A stretch of 43,550 nucleotides of DNA from the IMG/VR virus record IMGVR_UViG_3300038557_000049, positions 1 to 43,550 of that record. One strand, 5' to 3'. A program made the position numbers and the translations under genes. The DNA comes from a virus. Shown in pieces: positions 22,526 through 28,810 of this stretch. Under the pieces are notes generated by a model. The model had not been told where the DNA came from. It saw only the letters and a list, made by a program, of their open reading frames with translations, and made no database searches. Position 1 is the first letter of the stretch; every line of letters starts with the position of its first letter.

Positions 22526-22930
22526 ATGGCGTTGACCAAGCCCAGAGACACCATCGAGCGCGGCCGTGACCTGCTCGTCATCCCCGTCGCTGCGTCGACC
22601 ACCATCTACCAGGGCGCGCTCGTCGCCGTGAACGCCTCCGGCTATGCCGTGCCCGGTTCGGTCGCGACGACGCTGAAGGCCGCCGGCCGCGCCGAGGAGA
22701 CGATCGACAACGCATCCGGCAGTGCCGGCGCGCTCTCGGTCAAGGTCAAGCGCGGCGTCTTCAAGTTCAAGAACTACGCCTCCGATGCCTGCGTCCAGGC
22801 CAACGTCCTGGGCGACTGCTTCATCGTCGACGACGAGAGCGTGGCGAAGTCGGACGGCTCCAGCGCCCGCTCCAGGGCCGGCAAGATCCTCGAGGTCGAG
22901 GCGACCGGCGTCTGGGTCGAGATTTCCTGA
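22526..22930 (+). CDS. Probable capsid decoration protein
   Basis: A 134-residue beta-rich protein (LLVIPVAASTTIYQGALVAV, FKFKNYASDACVQANVLGDC, KILEVEATGVWVEIS). Size, composition and position between scaffold and major capsid fit a capsid cement or decoration protein of the kind seen in Mu-like phages with 120- to 140-residue beta-sandwich proteins. Family assignment is not certain. GAGGAG lies 8 nt before the ATG. The tRNA gene follows after 5 nt. Confidence 0.78.
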   Translation: MALTKPRDTIERGRDLLVIPVAASTTIYQGALVAVNASGYAVPGSVATTLKAAGRAEETIDNASGSAGALSVKVKRGVFKFKNYASDACVQANVLGDCFIVDDESVAKSDGSSARSRAGKILEVEATGVWVEIS

Positions 22931-22935
22931 CAATC

Positions 22936-23010
22936 GGTGGAGTGGCGCAGCGGTAGCGCGCCGGGCTCATAACCCGGAGGTCGGCGGTTCAAATCCGCCC
23001 TCCGCAACCA
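22936..23010 (+). tRNA. tRNA-Met (CAT), initiator-like
   Basis: A complete 75-nt cloverleaf with encoded CCA. Acceptor GGTGGAG (22936-22942) pairs with CTCCGCA (23000-23006) except at 1-72, where G faces A; T3-G70 is a wobble. D stem GCGC/GCGC (22945-22948, 22956-22959) with loop AGCGGTA; anticodon stem CCGGG/CCCGG with loop CTCATAA, anticodon CAT at 22968-22970; variable AGGTC; T arm GGCGG/CCGCC with loop TTCAAAT; discriminator A. The unpaired 1-72 position and the three GC pairs in the anticodon stem are hallmarks of bacterial initiator tRNA, whereas C11-G24 in the D stem is the elongator form. It sits between decoration and major capsid genes on the coding strand. Confidence 0.93.
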
Positions 23011-23034
23011 GAAACCTGATCGCGAGGACGGTTC

Positions 23035-23928
23035 ATGATCATCAATTCCAGCAACCTGCGGATGCTGACCACCGGCTACCGTGCCAACTTCGTGGCCGGC
23101 CTCGCCGCTGTCACGTCGATGTGGGGCCGCTTCGCCACCGAGGTCCCGTCGACCACGGCCGAGGAGCTCTATCCTTTCCTGAACCAGATTCCCGGCATGC
23201 GGAAATGGGTCGGCGAGCGCCAGCTGAAGAACGTCAGCACCGGCGACTATCGCCTGGTCAACGAGGACTGGGAGGACACCGTCAAGGTGACCCGCAATGC
23301 GATCCTCGACGATCGTTTCGGCATCTTCTCGCCGCTGATGACCATGCTCGGCGATGCGGCCGCCCGCCAGCCGGACGAGCTCATCTTCCCCGCCTTCGCC
23401 AAGGGCTTCAGCACGAACTGCTTCGACGGCCAGTACTTCTTCGACACCGACCATCCGGTGCTCGATGCCGATGGCTCGGTCATCTCGGTCTCGAACATGC
23501 AGGCCGGCGCCGGCGCGGCCTGGTACCTGCTCGACCTCACCAAGGCCGTGAAGCCGATCATCTTCCAGAACCGGCAGAAGCCGGTCTTCGCCGCCATGGA
23601 CAATCCCGACGACGAGTCGGTGTTCATGCGCAAGGAGTTCGTCTACGGCGCCGACAGCCGCAATACCGCCGGTTTCGGCTTCTGGCAGACCGCCTTCGGT
23701 TCGAAGGCGACGCTCGACGCTGCGAATTTCAAATCGGCTTACGACGCCATGACGCTGTTCAAGAAGGACTATGGCGCGCCCCTGGCGATCACGCCGAACG
23801 TTCTCCTGGTCGGCCCGACGAACCGCTCCGCAGGCGAGACCATCGTCGCGAAGGCCAATCTGGCCGGTGGCGAGTCCAACCTCGACTACAAGCGCGTCGA
23901 GCTGGTCGTCGCGCCCTGGCTCGGCTGA
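23035..23928 (+). CDS. T: Major capsid protein (Mu gpT-like)
   Basis: A 297-residue major head subunit of the Mu gpT family. Landmarks: the start MIINSSNLRMLTTGYRANF, the E-loop region LNQIPGMRKWVGERQLKNV (about 49-67), DTVKVTRNAILDDRFGIFSP, FFDTDHPVLDADGS (about 140-153) and the C-terminal VELVVAPWLG. It forms the icosahedral shell. The ATG lies 25 nt after the tRNA CCA, with GAGGAC about 6 nt upstream. Confidence 0.95.
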   Translation: MIINSSNLRMLTTGYRANFVAGLAAVTSMWGRFATEVPSTTAEELYPFLNQIPGMRKWVGERQLKNVSTGDYRLVNEDWEDTVKVTRNAILDDRFGIFSPLMTMLGDAAARQPDELIFPAFAKGFSTNCFDGQYFFDTDHPVLDADGSVISVSNMQAGAGAAWYLLDLTKAVKPIIFQNRQKPVFAAMDNPDDESVFMRKEFVYGADSRNTAGFGFWQTAFGSKATLDAANFKSAYDAMTLFKKDYGAPLAITPNVLLVGPTNRSAGETIVAKANLAGGESNLDYKRVELVVAPWLG

Positions 23929-23990
23929 TCCGCCGGGTTTGCGTCGAGCCCTCCGCCAGGAGGGCTCTGGCAAGCCCGTAGGAGATCGTC

Positions 23991-24254
23991 ATGGATCCGA
24001 AAAACAAGTCGAAGGCCGGCGCTGCCGAAGCCGCCGAGCAGGACATCGATCGCGACCGCCGGAAGCCCGGCAGCGGCCGCGTGCTCGTCGCCGCAACGGC
24101 GAAGGAAGGCCGGCGTCGCGCCAGTCTCGAATTCAGCCAGGCCGGCACCGTGATCGAGCTCGGCGAAATCAGCCAGGAGCAGTGGGAACAGATCCTCGAC
24201 GATCCGCAGCTCACGCTTCGCCCGGCGAGGGAAACGGCCGAACCGGCCGCCTGA
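23991..24254 (+). CDS. FluMu N-terminal-like (Mu gp35-like) protein
   Basis: An 87-residue protein with a charged disordered start (KNKSKAGAAEAAEQDIDRDR) and a small domain GSGRVLVAATAKEGRRRASL through EQILDDPQLTLRP. This matches the short domain called FluMu N-terminal, found in a gene after the major capsid of Mu-like phages. The role is thought to be in the head or head-tail joint. GTAGGAGA upstream is a good ribosome binding site. Confidence 0.78.
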   Translation: MDPKNKSKAGAAEAAEQDIDRDRRKPGSGRVLVAATAKEGRRRASLEFSQAGTVIELGEISQEQWEQILDDPQLTLRPARETAEPAA

Positions 24255-24383
24255 CGAGATACCCCCGGAAGGGTCCGGCTCCGCTCGCATGCTGCGCCGC
24301 CGGTTAGGTCCAGCGGACCCGGACATCCCAAGCGATAGATCGGCCGCCGGCATGCGGGGCGGCCGATCGCCGTGGAAGTGATC
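24255..24383 (+). promoter_or_regulatory. Intergenic region with an 11-bp hairpin before gp36
   Basis: A gap of 129 nt in an otherwise packed operon. It holds a perfect 11-bp stem, GATCGGCCGCC (24338-24348) and GGCGGCCGATC (24358-24368), with a 9-nt loop, ending 4 nt before the GGAAG that serves the ATG at 24384. No T tract follows, so it is not a terminator; it could slow decay or modulate translation of the connector genes. Confidence 0.5.
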
Positions 24384-24809
24384 ATGGCCTACGCCACCCG
24401 CACCGATATCGAGGCGATCTACGGCGCGCGTCACCTGGAGACGCTCGTGCCGGCCGATGTCGACATGGACGTCGCCGTCGCCAACGCGATCGAGTCGGCG
24501 CAGGCGATGATCGACCCCTATCTTCGCAAGCGCTACGTTCTGCCGATCGTGGTGGCGACGCCCCCGATCCTGAAGCAATGCGCCATCGATATCGCCTGCT
24601 GGCAGCTCGCGCCGGCGGCCGACCGCATGTCGGAGGAGATCGAGAAGCGCGCCAAGCTGCGGCTGGCCTTCCTCCTGGATGTGTCGAAGGGCAATGCCGA
24701 AATCGTCGAGTTGACGCCGGTCGCCGGTTCGGACGGCGGTGGCGTCGTCTCCGGCGGCGGCGCCTTCTTCTCGGCCGAGCCGCGGCGCTGGTCGGGAGAG
24801 CTCGAATGA
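24384..24809 (+). CDS. DUF1320 family connector protein (Mu gp36-like)
   Basis: A 141-residue head-completion protein of the DUF1320 family: it starts with AYATRTDIEAIYGARHLETL and shows the family helices AMIDPYLRKRYVLPI (about 43-57) and CAIDIACWQLAP. The C-terminus is a Gly-rich loop and FFSAEPRRWSGELE. It probably forms the ring between portal and tail. ATG 24384 is preferred over GTG 24372 because GGAAG precedes it at 6 nt. It overlaps the next gene by ATGA. Confidence 0.87.
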   Translation: MAYATRTDIEAIYGARHLETLVPADVDMDVAVANAIESAQAMIDPYLRKRYVLPIVVATPPILKQCAIDIACWQLAPAADRMSEEIEKRAKLRLAFLLDVSKGNAEIVELTPVAGSDGGGVVSGGGAFFSAEPRRWSGELE

Positions 24810-25288
24810 GCATCCTCGCCATCCACGTCCAGCTCTCGGGATTCGAGACGGTCGAGCAGGCGCTGGCGCGCCTCAACCCGTTCCAGGGCGAGCAGCTTCT
24901 CGAGGCGCTGGCCCGGCTCATTCAGCAGTCGGTTCGCGAGCGGCTGATCGCCGGCGGCCCGGCGCCAGATGGCGCGGCCTGGGCTCCGAACATCGAGGGC
25001 CGCCGGCCGATCCTACACCGCTCAGGCGCGCTCGCCCGTTCGATCGATTACGCCGTCAGCGGCATGCAGGCGGTGATCGGTTCCGGGCTGATCTATGCCG
25101 CCATCCATCAGTTCGGTGGGGTCATTCTGCCAAAGAAGGGCGACAGGCTCTCCTTCCAGGTCGGCAATCGCCACGTCTTCGCACGCAAGGTCACCATGCC
25201 GGCGCGGCCCTATATCGGCCTTTCGGGTGAGGATCGGGCCGAGCTCGTCCAGGCGGCCGCCACCTATCTGCGGAGCCTCTTCCCATGA
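24806..25288 (+). CDS. Virion morphogenesis / tail completion protein (Mu gpG, P2 gpS type)
   Basis: A 160-residue protein of the phage virion morphogenesis family. Landmarks: LLEALARLIQQSVRERL near 30-46, PDGAAWAPNIEGRRPILHRSGALARSI in sequence (given here as two pieces PDGAAWAPN and ILHRSGALARSI), YAAIHQFGGVI and MPARPYIGLS near the C-terminus. It is needed to join or complete head and tail. It lies at the border of the Mu-like head block and the P2-like tail block. Confidence 0.9.
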   Translation: MSILAIHVQLSGFETVEQALARLNPFQGEQLLEALARLIQQSVRERLIAGGPAPDGAAWAPNIEGRRPILHRSGALARSIDYAVSGMQAVIGSGLIYAAIHQFGGVILPKKGDRLSFQVGNRHVFARKVTMPARPYIGLSGEDRAELVQAAATYLRSLFP

Positions 25289-25884
25289 ACCGGCTCGCGG
25301 AACTCCTGTCGGCCGCCGCGGATGTCATGCGCTCCGCCGAATCTGCCCCATCCCGCAAGATGTTCGCGGATGTACGGGTCGAGCTCGATCGTTTCGACCT
25401 GGCCGACCTGATCAACGAAAGCACGAAGACCCCGGCTTGCCGCGTGTGCTTCCTCGCCGGCAAGCCAGTCCCGCGCACCGATGGCGGCGATGACGTGGAC
25501 GTCTCGGTCGCGTTCGTGGTCGTTGCCGGCCGCGAGGGCCGGGCCAATCCGAACTTCGCCTCGGCCGACATGGCCGCGCTCGACCTCATGATCGGCGTCG
25601 GACAGATGCTGAAGGCGCAGCCCTCGCTCGGGCTCGGTAGCATCGCGGACGCCAGCATAGGCCAGAGCCTGGTCGCGGTTTCGGAGGCGACCAGCAAGAA
25701 GGGCGTCGCGATCGCCTTGGTCGAGGCCAAGTGGCGTCTCCTCGAGGTGCAGATCGCGCGACCCAACACCCAGCGCGCCATCGAGACCGGCCGTAATCCT
25801 TGGGTCCCCGATGGCGTTTCGATCAATGGCAGCGACCCGCTGCCGCGGCCGATCGGCGTGCCCGAGCCGGAGGATTCACCATGA
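25285..25884 (+). CDS. Mu gp37-like neck or tail-terminator protein (probable)
   Basis: A 199-residue protein starting with a short helix (RLAELLSAAADVMRSAE) and followed by alternating beta strands (ACRVCFLAGKPVPRTD, VDVSVAFVVVAGREG, ALVEAKWRLLEVQIARP). Length, fold and position between the morphogenesis and baseplate V genes fit a Mu gp37-type neck or tail-terminator protein, but the match is by context more than by motif. It overlaps both neighbours by ATGA. Confidence 0.65.
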   Translation: MNRLAELLSAAADVMRSAESAPSRKMFADVRVELDRFDLADLINESTKTPACRVCFLAGKPVPRTDGGDDVDVSVAFVVVAGREGRANPNFASADMAALDLMIGVGQMLKAQPSLGLGSIADASIGQSLVAVSEATSKKGVAIALVEAKWRLLEVQIARPNTQRAIETGRNPWVPDGVSINGSDPLPRPIGVPEPEDSP

Positions 25885-26354
25885 ACCTCCGGGAATTCGC
25901 CAAGCGCCTGGCTGCGCTCGAGCGCCGCGTCTCGACCATGATCATGCTCGGCACAGCGAAGAGCAGCGAGGGCAGCAAGACCATCGCACGGTTTGACGAC
26001 AAGGGCGCGGACGGCCAGCCCTTCGAGTCGCCGGCCCTCTCCCATGTCGCAAGCTCGGGCAAGACGGGCGGCGGCGTCTCCCGTTTCAGCAAGATCGGCG
26101 ACGGCGAGCCCGTCATCGTGATCTCGCCGGGCGGCGAGCTGGGCAAACACTCCCGCATCATGCCGGCCGGGCCGGTCGACGATCATCCCTCGCCCGGCAC
26201 GGCCGAGCAGGATGGCGTCATGGAGCAGGTCGGCAACGCGGCCTGGTCAATCAAGAACGGTGAGATCAAGGCCGTGGTTGGCTCCTCGAGCATCACCATC
26301 ACGGACGGCGGGGTCGTGATCCGTTCGCCGCGCATCGAGATGGAGCAGGGTTGA
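25881..26354 (+). CDS. V: Baseplate spike protein gpV
   Basis: A 157-residue baseplate assembly protein V (Mu gp45/P2 V type), which forms the trimeric membrane-piercing spike. An N-terminal helix (REFAKRLAALERRVSTM) is followed by the OB-fold part with KTIARFDDKGADGQ and DGEPVIVISPGGELGKH, and the beta-helical tip ends with SITITDGGVVIRSPRIEMEQ, where the repeated short strands are visible. It overlaps the PAAR gene. Confidence 0.87.
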   Translation: MNLREFAKRLAALERRVSTMIMLGTAKSSEGSKTIARFDDKGADGQPFESPALSHVASSGKTGGGVSRFSKIGDGEPVIVISPGGELGKHSRIMPAGPVDDHPSPGTAEQDGVMEQVGNAAWSIKNGEIKAVVGSSSITITDGGVVIRSPRIEMEQG

Positions 26355-26623
26355 TGCCCGGGATCGCGGTCAAAGGTCTCGACAGCGCCGGTGGCACCCA
26401 ACTCGCGGGAGGCCAGGGCTTCGTCTTCGTTGGCGGCGCGCTTGTCGTCGTCAAGGGCGATCCGGTCACCCCGCACGGTATCCCGCCGCATTCGCCCAAC
26501 CCGATCATGGCCGAGGGCTGTGACTGGCTCACCATCAACGGAATCCCGGTCTGCCGCGAAGGCCATGTCGCCAGCTGCGGCCACCCCACCACCGGCCGAG
26601 GCTGGGTCCAGGTCATCGGCTGA
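26354..26623 (+). CDS. PAAR-domain spike tip protein
   Basis: An 89-residue protein with the build of a PAAR protein: GLDSAGGTQLAGGQGFVFVG, then VTPHGIPPHSPNP and the C-terminal metal-binding set PVCREGHVASCGHPTTG with Cys and His residues positioned for one metal ion. It caps the gpV spike and sharpens it for membrane penetration. The start is ATG 26354 in a TGATG overlap (a TTG precedes it). Confidence 0.87.
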   Translation: MPGIAVKGLDSAGGTQLAGGQGFVFVGGALVVVKGDPVTPHGIPPHSPNPIMAEGCDWLTINGIPVCREGHVASCGHPTTGRGWVQVIG

Positions 26624-26635
26624 AAGGAGCTTTCA

Positions 26636-26887
26636 ATGTCGGTTGAAGAGAAGAAACCCTATGCCATCACCGATCGCGCCGGCTGGTTCGTCGCCGGGCG
26701 CAAGGTACCGTCCCGCCGCGACGAGGATGGCAATTTGGTCCCGCTCGTCGGTCACGTCTTCTACCTGACCGATGCCGAGGCGAAGTATGAGCTGCTCAAT
26801 CTGACGATCGAGCCGGTCGGACAGCCGTCGACCGAGGATCCCCAGGCCACGGACGCCGGCGGCAAGCGCAAGAAGAAGGTGGCCTGA
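26636..26887 (+). CDS. Small tail-region protein of unknown function
   Basis: An 83-residue protein with a compact centre (DRAGWFVAGRKVPSRRD, then VFYLTDAEAKYELLNLTIE) and a charged C-terminal tail ending GKRKKKVA. Nothing identifies a family. The segment LTDAEAKYELLNLTI resembles LTPEQAAYEVAQGTI in the protein at 39560, which may point to a shared small virion domain. AAAGGAG lies 7 nt upstream of the ATG. Confidence 0.68.
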   Translation: MSVEEKKPYAITDRAGWFVAGRKVPSRRDEDGNLVPLVGHVFYLTDAEAKYELLNLTIEPVGQPSTEDPQATDAGGKRKKKVA

Positions 26888-26890
26888 GGC

Positions 26891-27283
26891 ATGCGCGTCG
26901 GGCTGAACAGGCGCACGGGCGAGGTGCTGACGGGCTGGGATCATTGCGTCCAGTCGATCAGCTTCATCATCCGCACTCGCGTGGCGAGCCTCGTCATGCT
27001 GCGCGCCTTCGGCTCGCTCGTGCCTGAATTGCAGGACGCCAACGCGACTTCGCGCACGATCATGCAGGTCTATGCCGCGATCGCCGCGGCGCTGAAGGCC
27101 TGGGAACCCGGCTTCCGCCTGACCAAGATCCAGCTCACGCGTTACGGCGCGGACGGCGTCTTCGCCTTCGTCATCGAGGGCCGCTTCTACCCGAACGGCC
27201 ATCTCGGCGATTACTCGGTCATGGAGGCGAAGCGGGCGGTCCTAGCCGCCAATGACAACGGCCTGAAGGTGCTGGCGGCATGA
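26891..27283 (+). CDS. W: Baseplate wedge protein gpW (gp25-like)
   Basis: A 130-residue protein of the gpW/gp25 baseplate wedge family. It begins with LNRRTGEVLTGWDHCVQSIS, continues with IIRTRVASLVMLRAFGSLVP (the family's R-x-G-S box: MLRAFGS) and ends in beta strands RYGADGVFAFVIEGRFYPNG. It links wedge parts and sheath in the contractile tail. It overlaps gene J by ATGA. Confidence 0.88.
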   Translation: MRVGLNRRTGEVLTGWDHCVQSISFIIRTRVASLVMLRAFGSLVPELQDANATSRTIMQVYAAIAAALKAWEPGFRLTKIQLTRYGADGVFAFVIEGRFYPNGHLGDYSVMEAKRAVLAANDNGLKVLAA

Positions 27284-28185
27284 GAGCGAGCTCCCCCGTC
27301 GCCATCGACCTGTCGCGGCTGCCGGCGCCGAACGCGATCGCGCCGCTCGACCATGCGATCCTTCTCACCGAGTTCATCGTCGGCTTCCTCGCCTATTGGG
27401 ACGAGCTCCGGGCCACCCGCCCGGATCTTCCGGGTTTCACGGCGGAGACGCTGGCCAGCGAGCCGGCGATCGTCATCGGCCGCATCACGGCCTTCCTGCG
27501 CCTCCTCGACCGCGCCATGGTCAACGACGCCGTCCGGGCAGTGCTGGCGCCGCTGGCGAAGAAGGCGGATCTCGACAATGTCGTCGCGCGCCAGGGCGTT
27601 CTCCGCCTCGAGACGGCGCCCGGCGTGATGGAAACCGACGAGCAACTGCTCAAGCGCTATCTTCTCAGCTTCGGCCGGGCCAGCGCCGGCAGCATCGACC
27701 GGATCCTGTTCGACGCCTACACGGCCTGGCCGGCGATGTGGGACGCTCGCGTCAACGGCTTCGCTGTCCACGGCCGGCGCGGCGAAACCGATCTGGTCAT
27801 CTCCGGCACGGCCGGCGTAACGCCGGCCGAGAAGCTCGCGCTCGTCCGGTCTGCGGTGACGGCGCCGTCCGCCAAGCCGGAAGCGATCGGCATCTTCGTG
27901 CTGGCAGCCGCCCCGCTGGGCTATGCCGTGGCGCAGACGGTCGCTGTTCCGGTCGGTCCCGATGCGGAGCTCGTCCGCCTCGAGGCAGTGGCGCGCGTCG
28001 CGGCCGCCACTGACGAGCGCCATCTGATCGGCGGCACGATCCAGCGCGACCTGGTCGCCGGTGCCGCCTATGGAGCTTCCATCGCCAGCGTTGCCCATGT
28101 CGCGCCGCCGGTGGACGTCGTCGCGACGCCCTATCAGATCCCGGTGCGCACCGGCATCGCCATCGCCGTCGAGGTGCTCGGATGA
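27280..28185 (+). CDS. J: Baseplate protein gpJ
   Basis: A 301-residue baseplate J-like protein. Landmarks: SRLPAPNAIAPLDHAILLTE at the start, ERDE-like early helices FVVGF-type replaced here by FIVGFLAYWDELRA, and GSIDRILFDAYTAWPAMWDA (about 130-150), followed by repeated Ala-rich alpha/beta modules. It forms the outer wedge around the hub. It overlaps both neighbours by ATGA. Confidence 0.88.
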   Translation: MRASSPVAIDLSRLPAPNAIAPLDHAILLTEFIVGFLAYWDELRATRPDLPGFTAETLASEPAIVIGRITAFLRLLDRAMVNDAVRAVLAPLAKKADLDNVVARQGVLRLETAPGVMETDEQLLKRYLLSFGRASAGSIDRILFDAYTAWPAMWDARVNGFAVHGRRGETDLVISGTAGVTPAEKLALVRSAVTAPSAKPEAIGIFVLAAAPLGYAVAQTVAVPVGPDAELVRLEAVARVAAATDERHLIGGTIQRDLVAGAAYGASIASVAHVAPPVDVVATPYQIPVRTGIAIAVEVLG

Positions 28186-28802
28186 AGTGGTCGGAACTCC
28201 TTCCCGACACGGCCGACCATTATGAGCGCGTCAGCATGGACGCTGCCCAAGCCGAGCTGCCGATCCCGATCCGCCAGCTGGTCGCCCCTGAAACGACGAC
28301 GCTGGCCTTCCTGCCCATTCTGGCCGTCCACGAGGGCGTGAAGCTCTGGTTCGACGACTGGAGCGAGGTGCGCAAGCGCCAGATGACGGCCGATTGGGAA
28401 CTGCCGGACCTGATCGGCACCCGGCCCGGGCTGAGGCGGTTCCTCGCCTATGTCGACGCCGAGCCGATCTCCTCCGTCGCACATCCGCGGCGCTTCGTTG
28501 CCGGACTGTCGGCTGTCGGCGTCCAGCCGCTCCAATTCCCGATATTCACGGCGCGCTATCTGATTAAGGTCGGCCTGCGCCGGCATATTCGGAGTGGCGT
28601 CGCCAGCCGCGGCGCGCTCGGCAAGCATGCCTTGGTGCCAGTCAACCTCGAACCGATCCGGCGGGCCAAGATCGCCGCCACGGTCTCGAAGGGGCCGGGC
28701 ACGCAATACACCGCCACCTTCGCCCATCGCCGCCGCCCGCGTTTCGACGAAATGCAGTTCGGCATGGGCTTCGACGAATTCATCGACCGCACGAGCTTGT
28801 AG
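28182..28802 (+). CDS. I: Tail protein gpI
   Basis: A 206-residue protein of the P2 gpI family, directly after J as in P2. It begins SELLPDTADHYERVSMDAAQ and shows KLWFDDWSEVRKRQMTAD (about 62-79, the family's IDxWSxxxKR box) and GTRPGLRRFLAYVDAE. It connects the baseplate wedge with tail fibres. The remaining part carries RFDEMQFGMGFDEFIDR at the end. Here the gene symbol follows P2, not the Mu protease I. Confidence 0.85.
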   Translation: MKWSELLPDTADHYERVSMDAAQAELPIPIRQLVAPETTTLAFLPILAVHEGVKLWFDDWSEVRKRQMTADWELPDLIGTRPGLRRFLAYVDAEPISSVAHPRRFVAGLSAVGVQPLQFPIFTARYLIKVGLRRHIRSGVASRGALGKHALVPVNLEPIRRAKIAATVSKGPGTQYTATFAHRRRPRFDEMQFGMGFDEFIDRTSL

Positions 28803-28810
28803 GAGCGATC

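Noticed and set aside
21449-22933. Minus-strand open frame of 494 codons opposite the protease, scaffold and decoration genes
   Set aside because: Spans three real genes and starts in the tRNA-proximal region; no domain.
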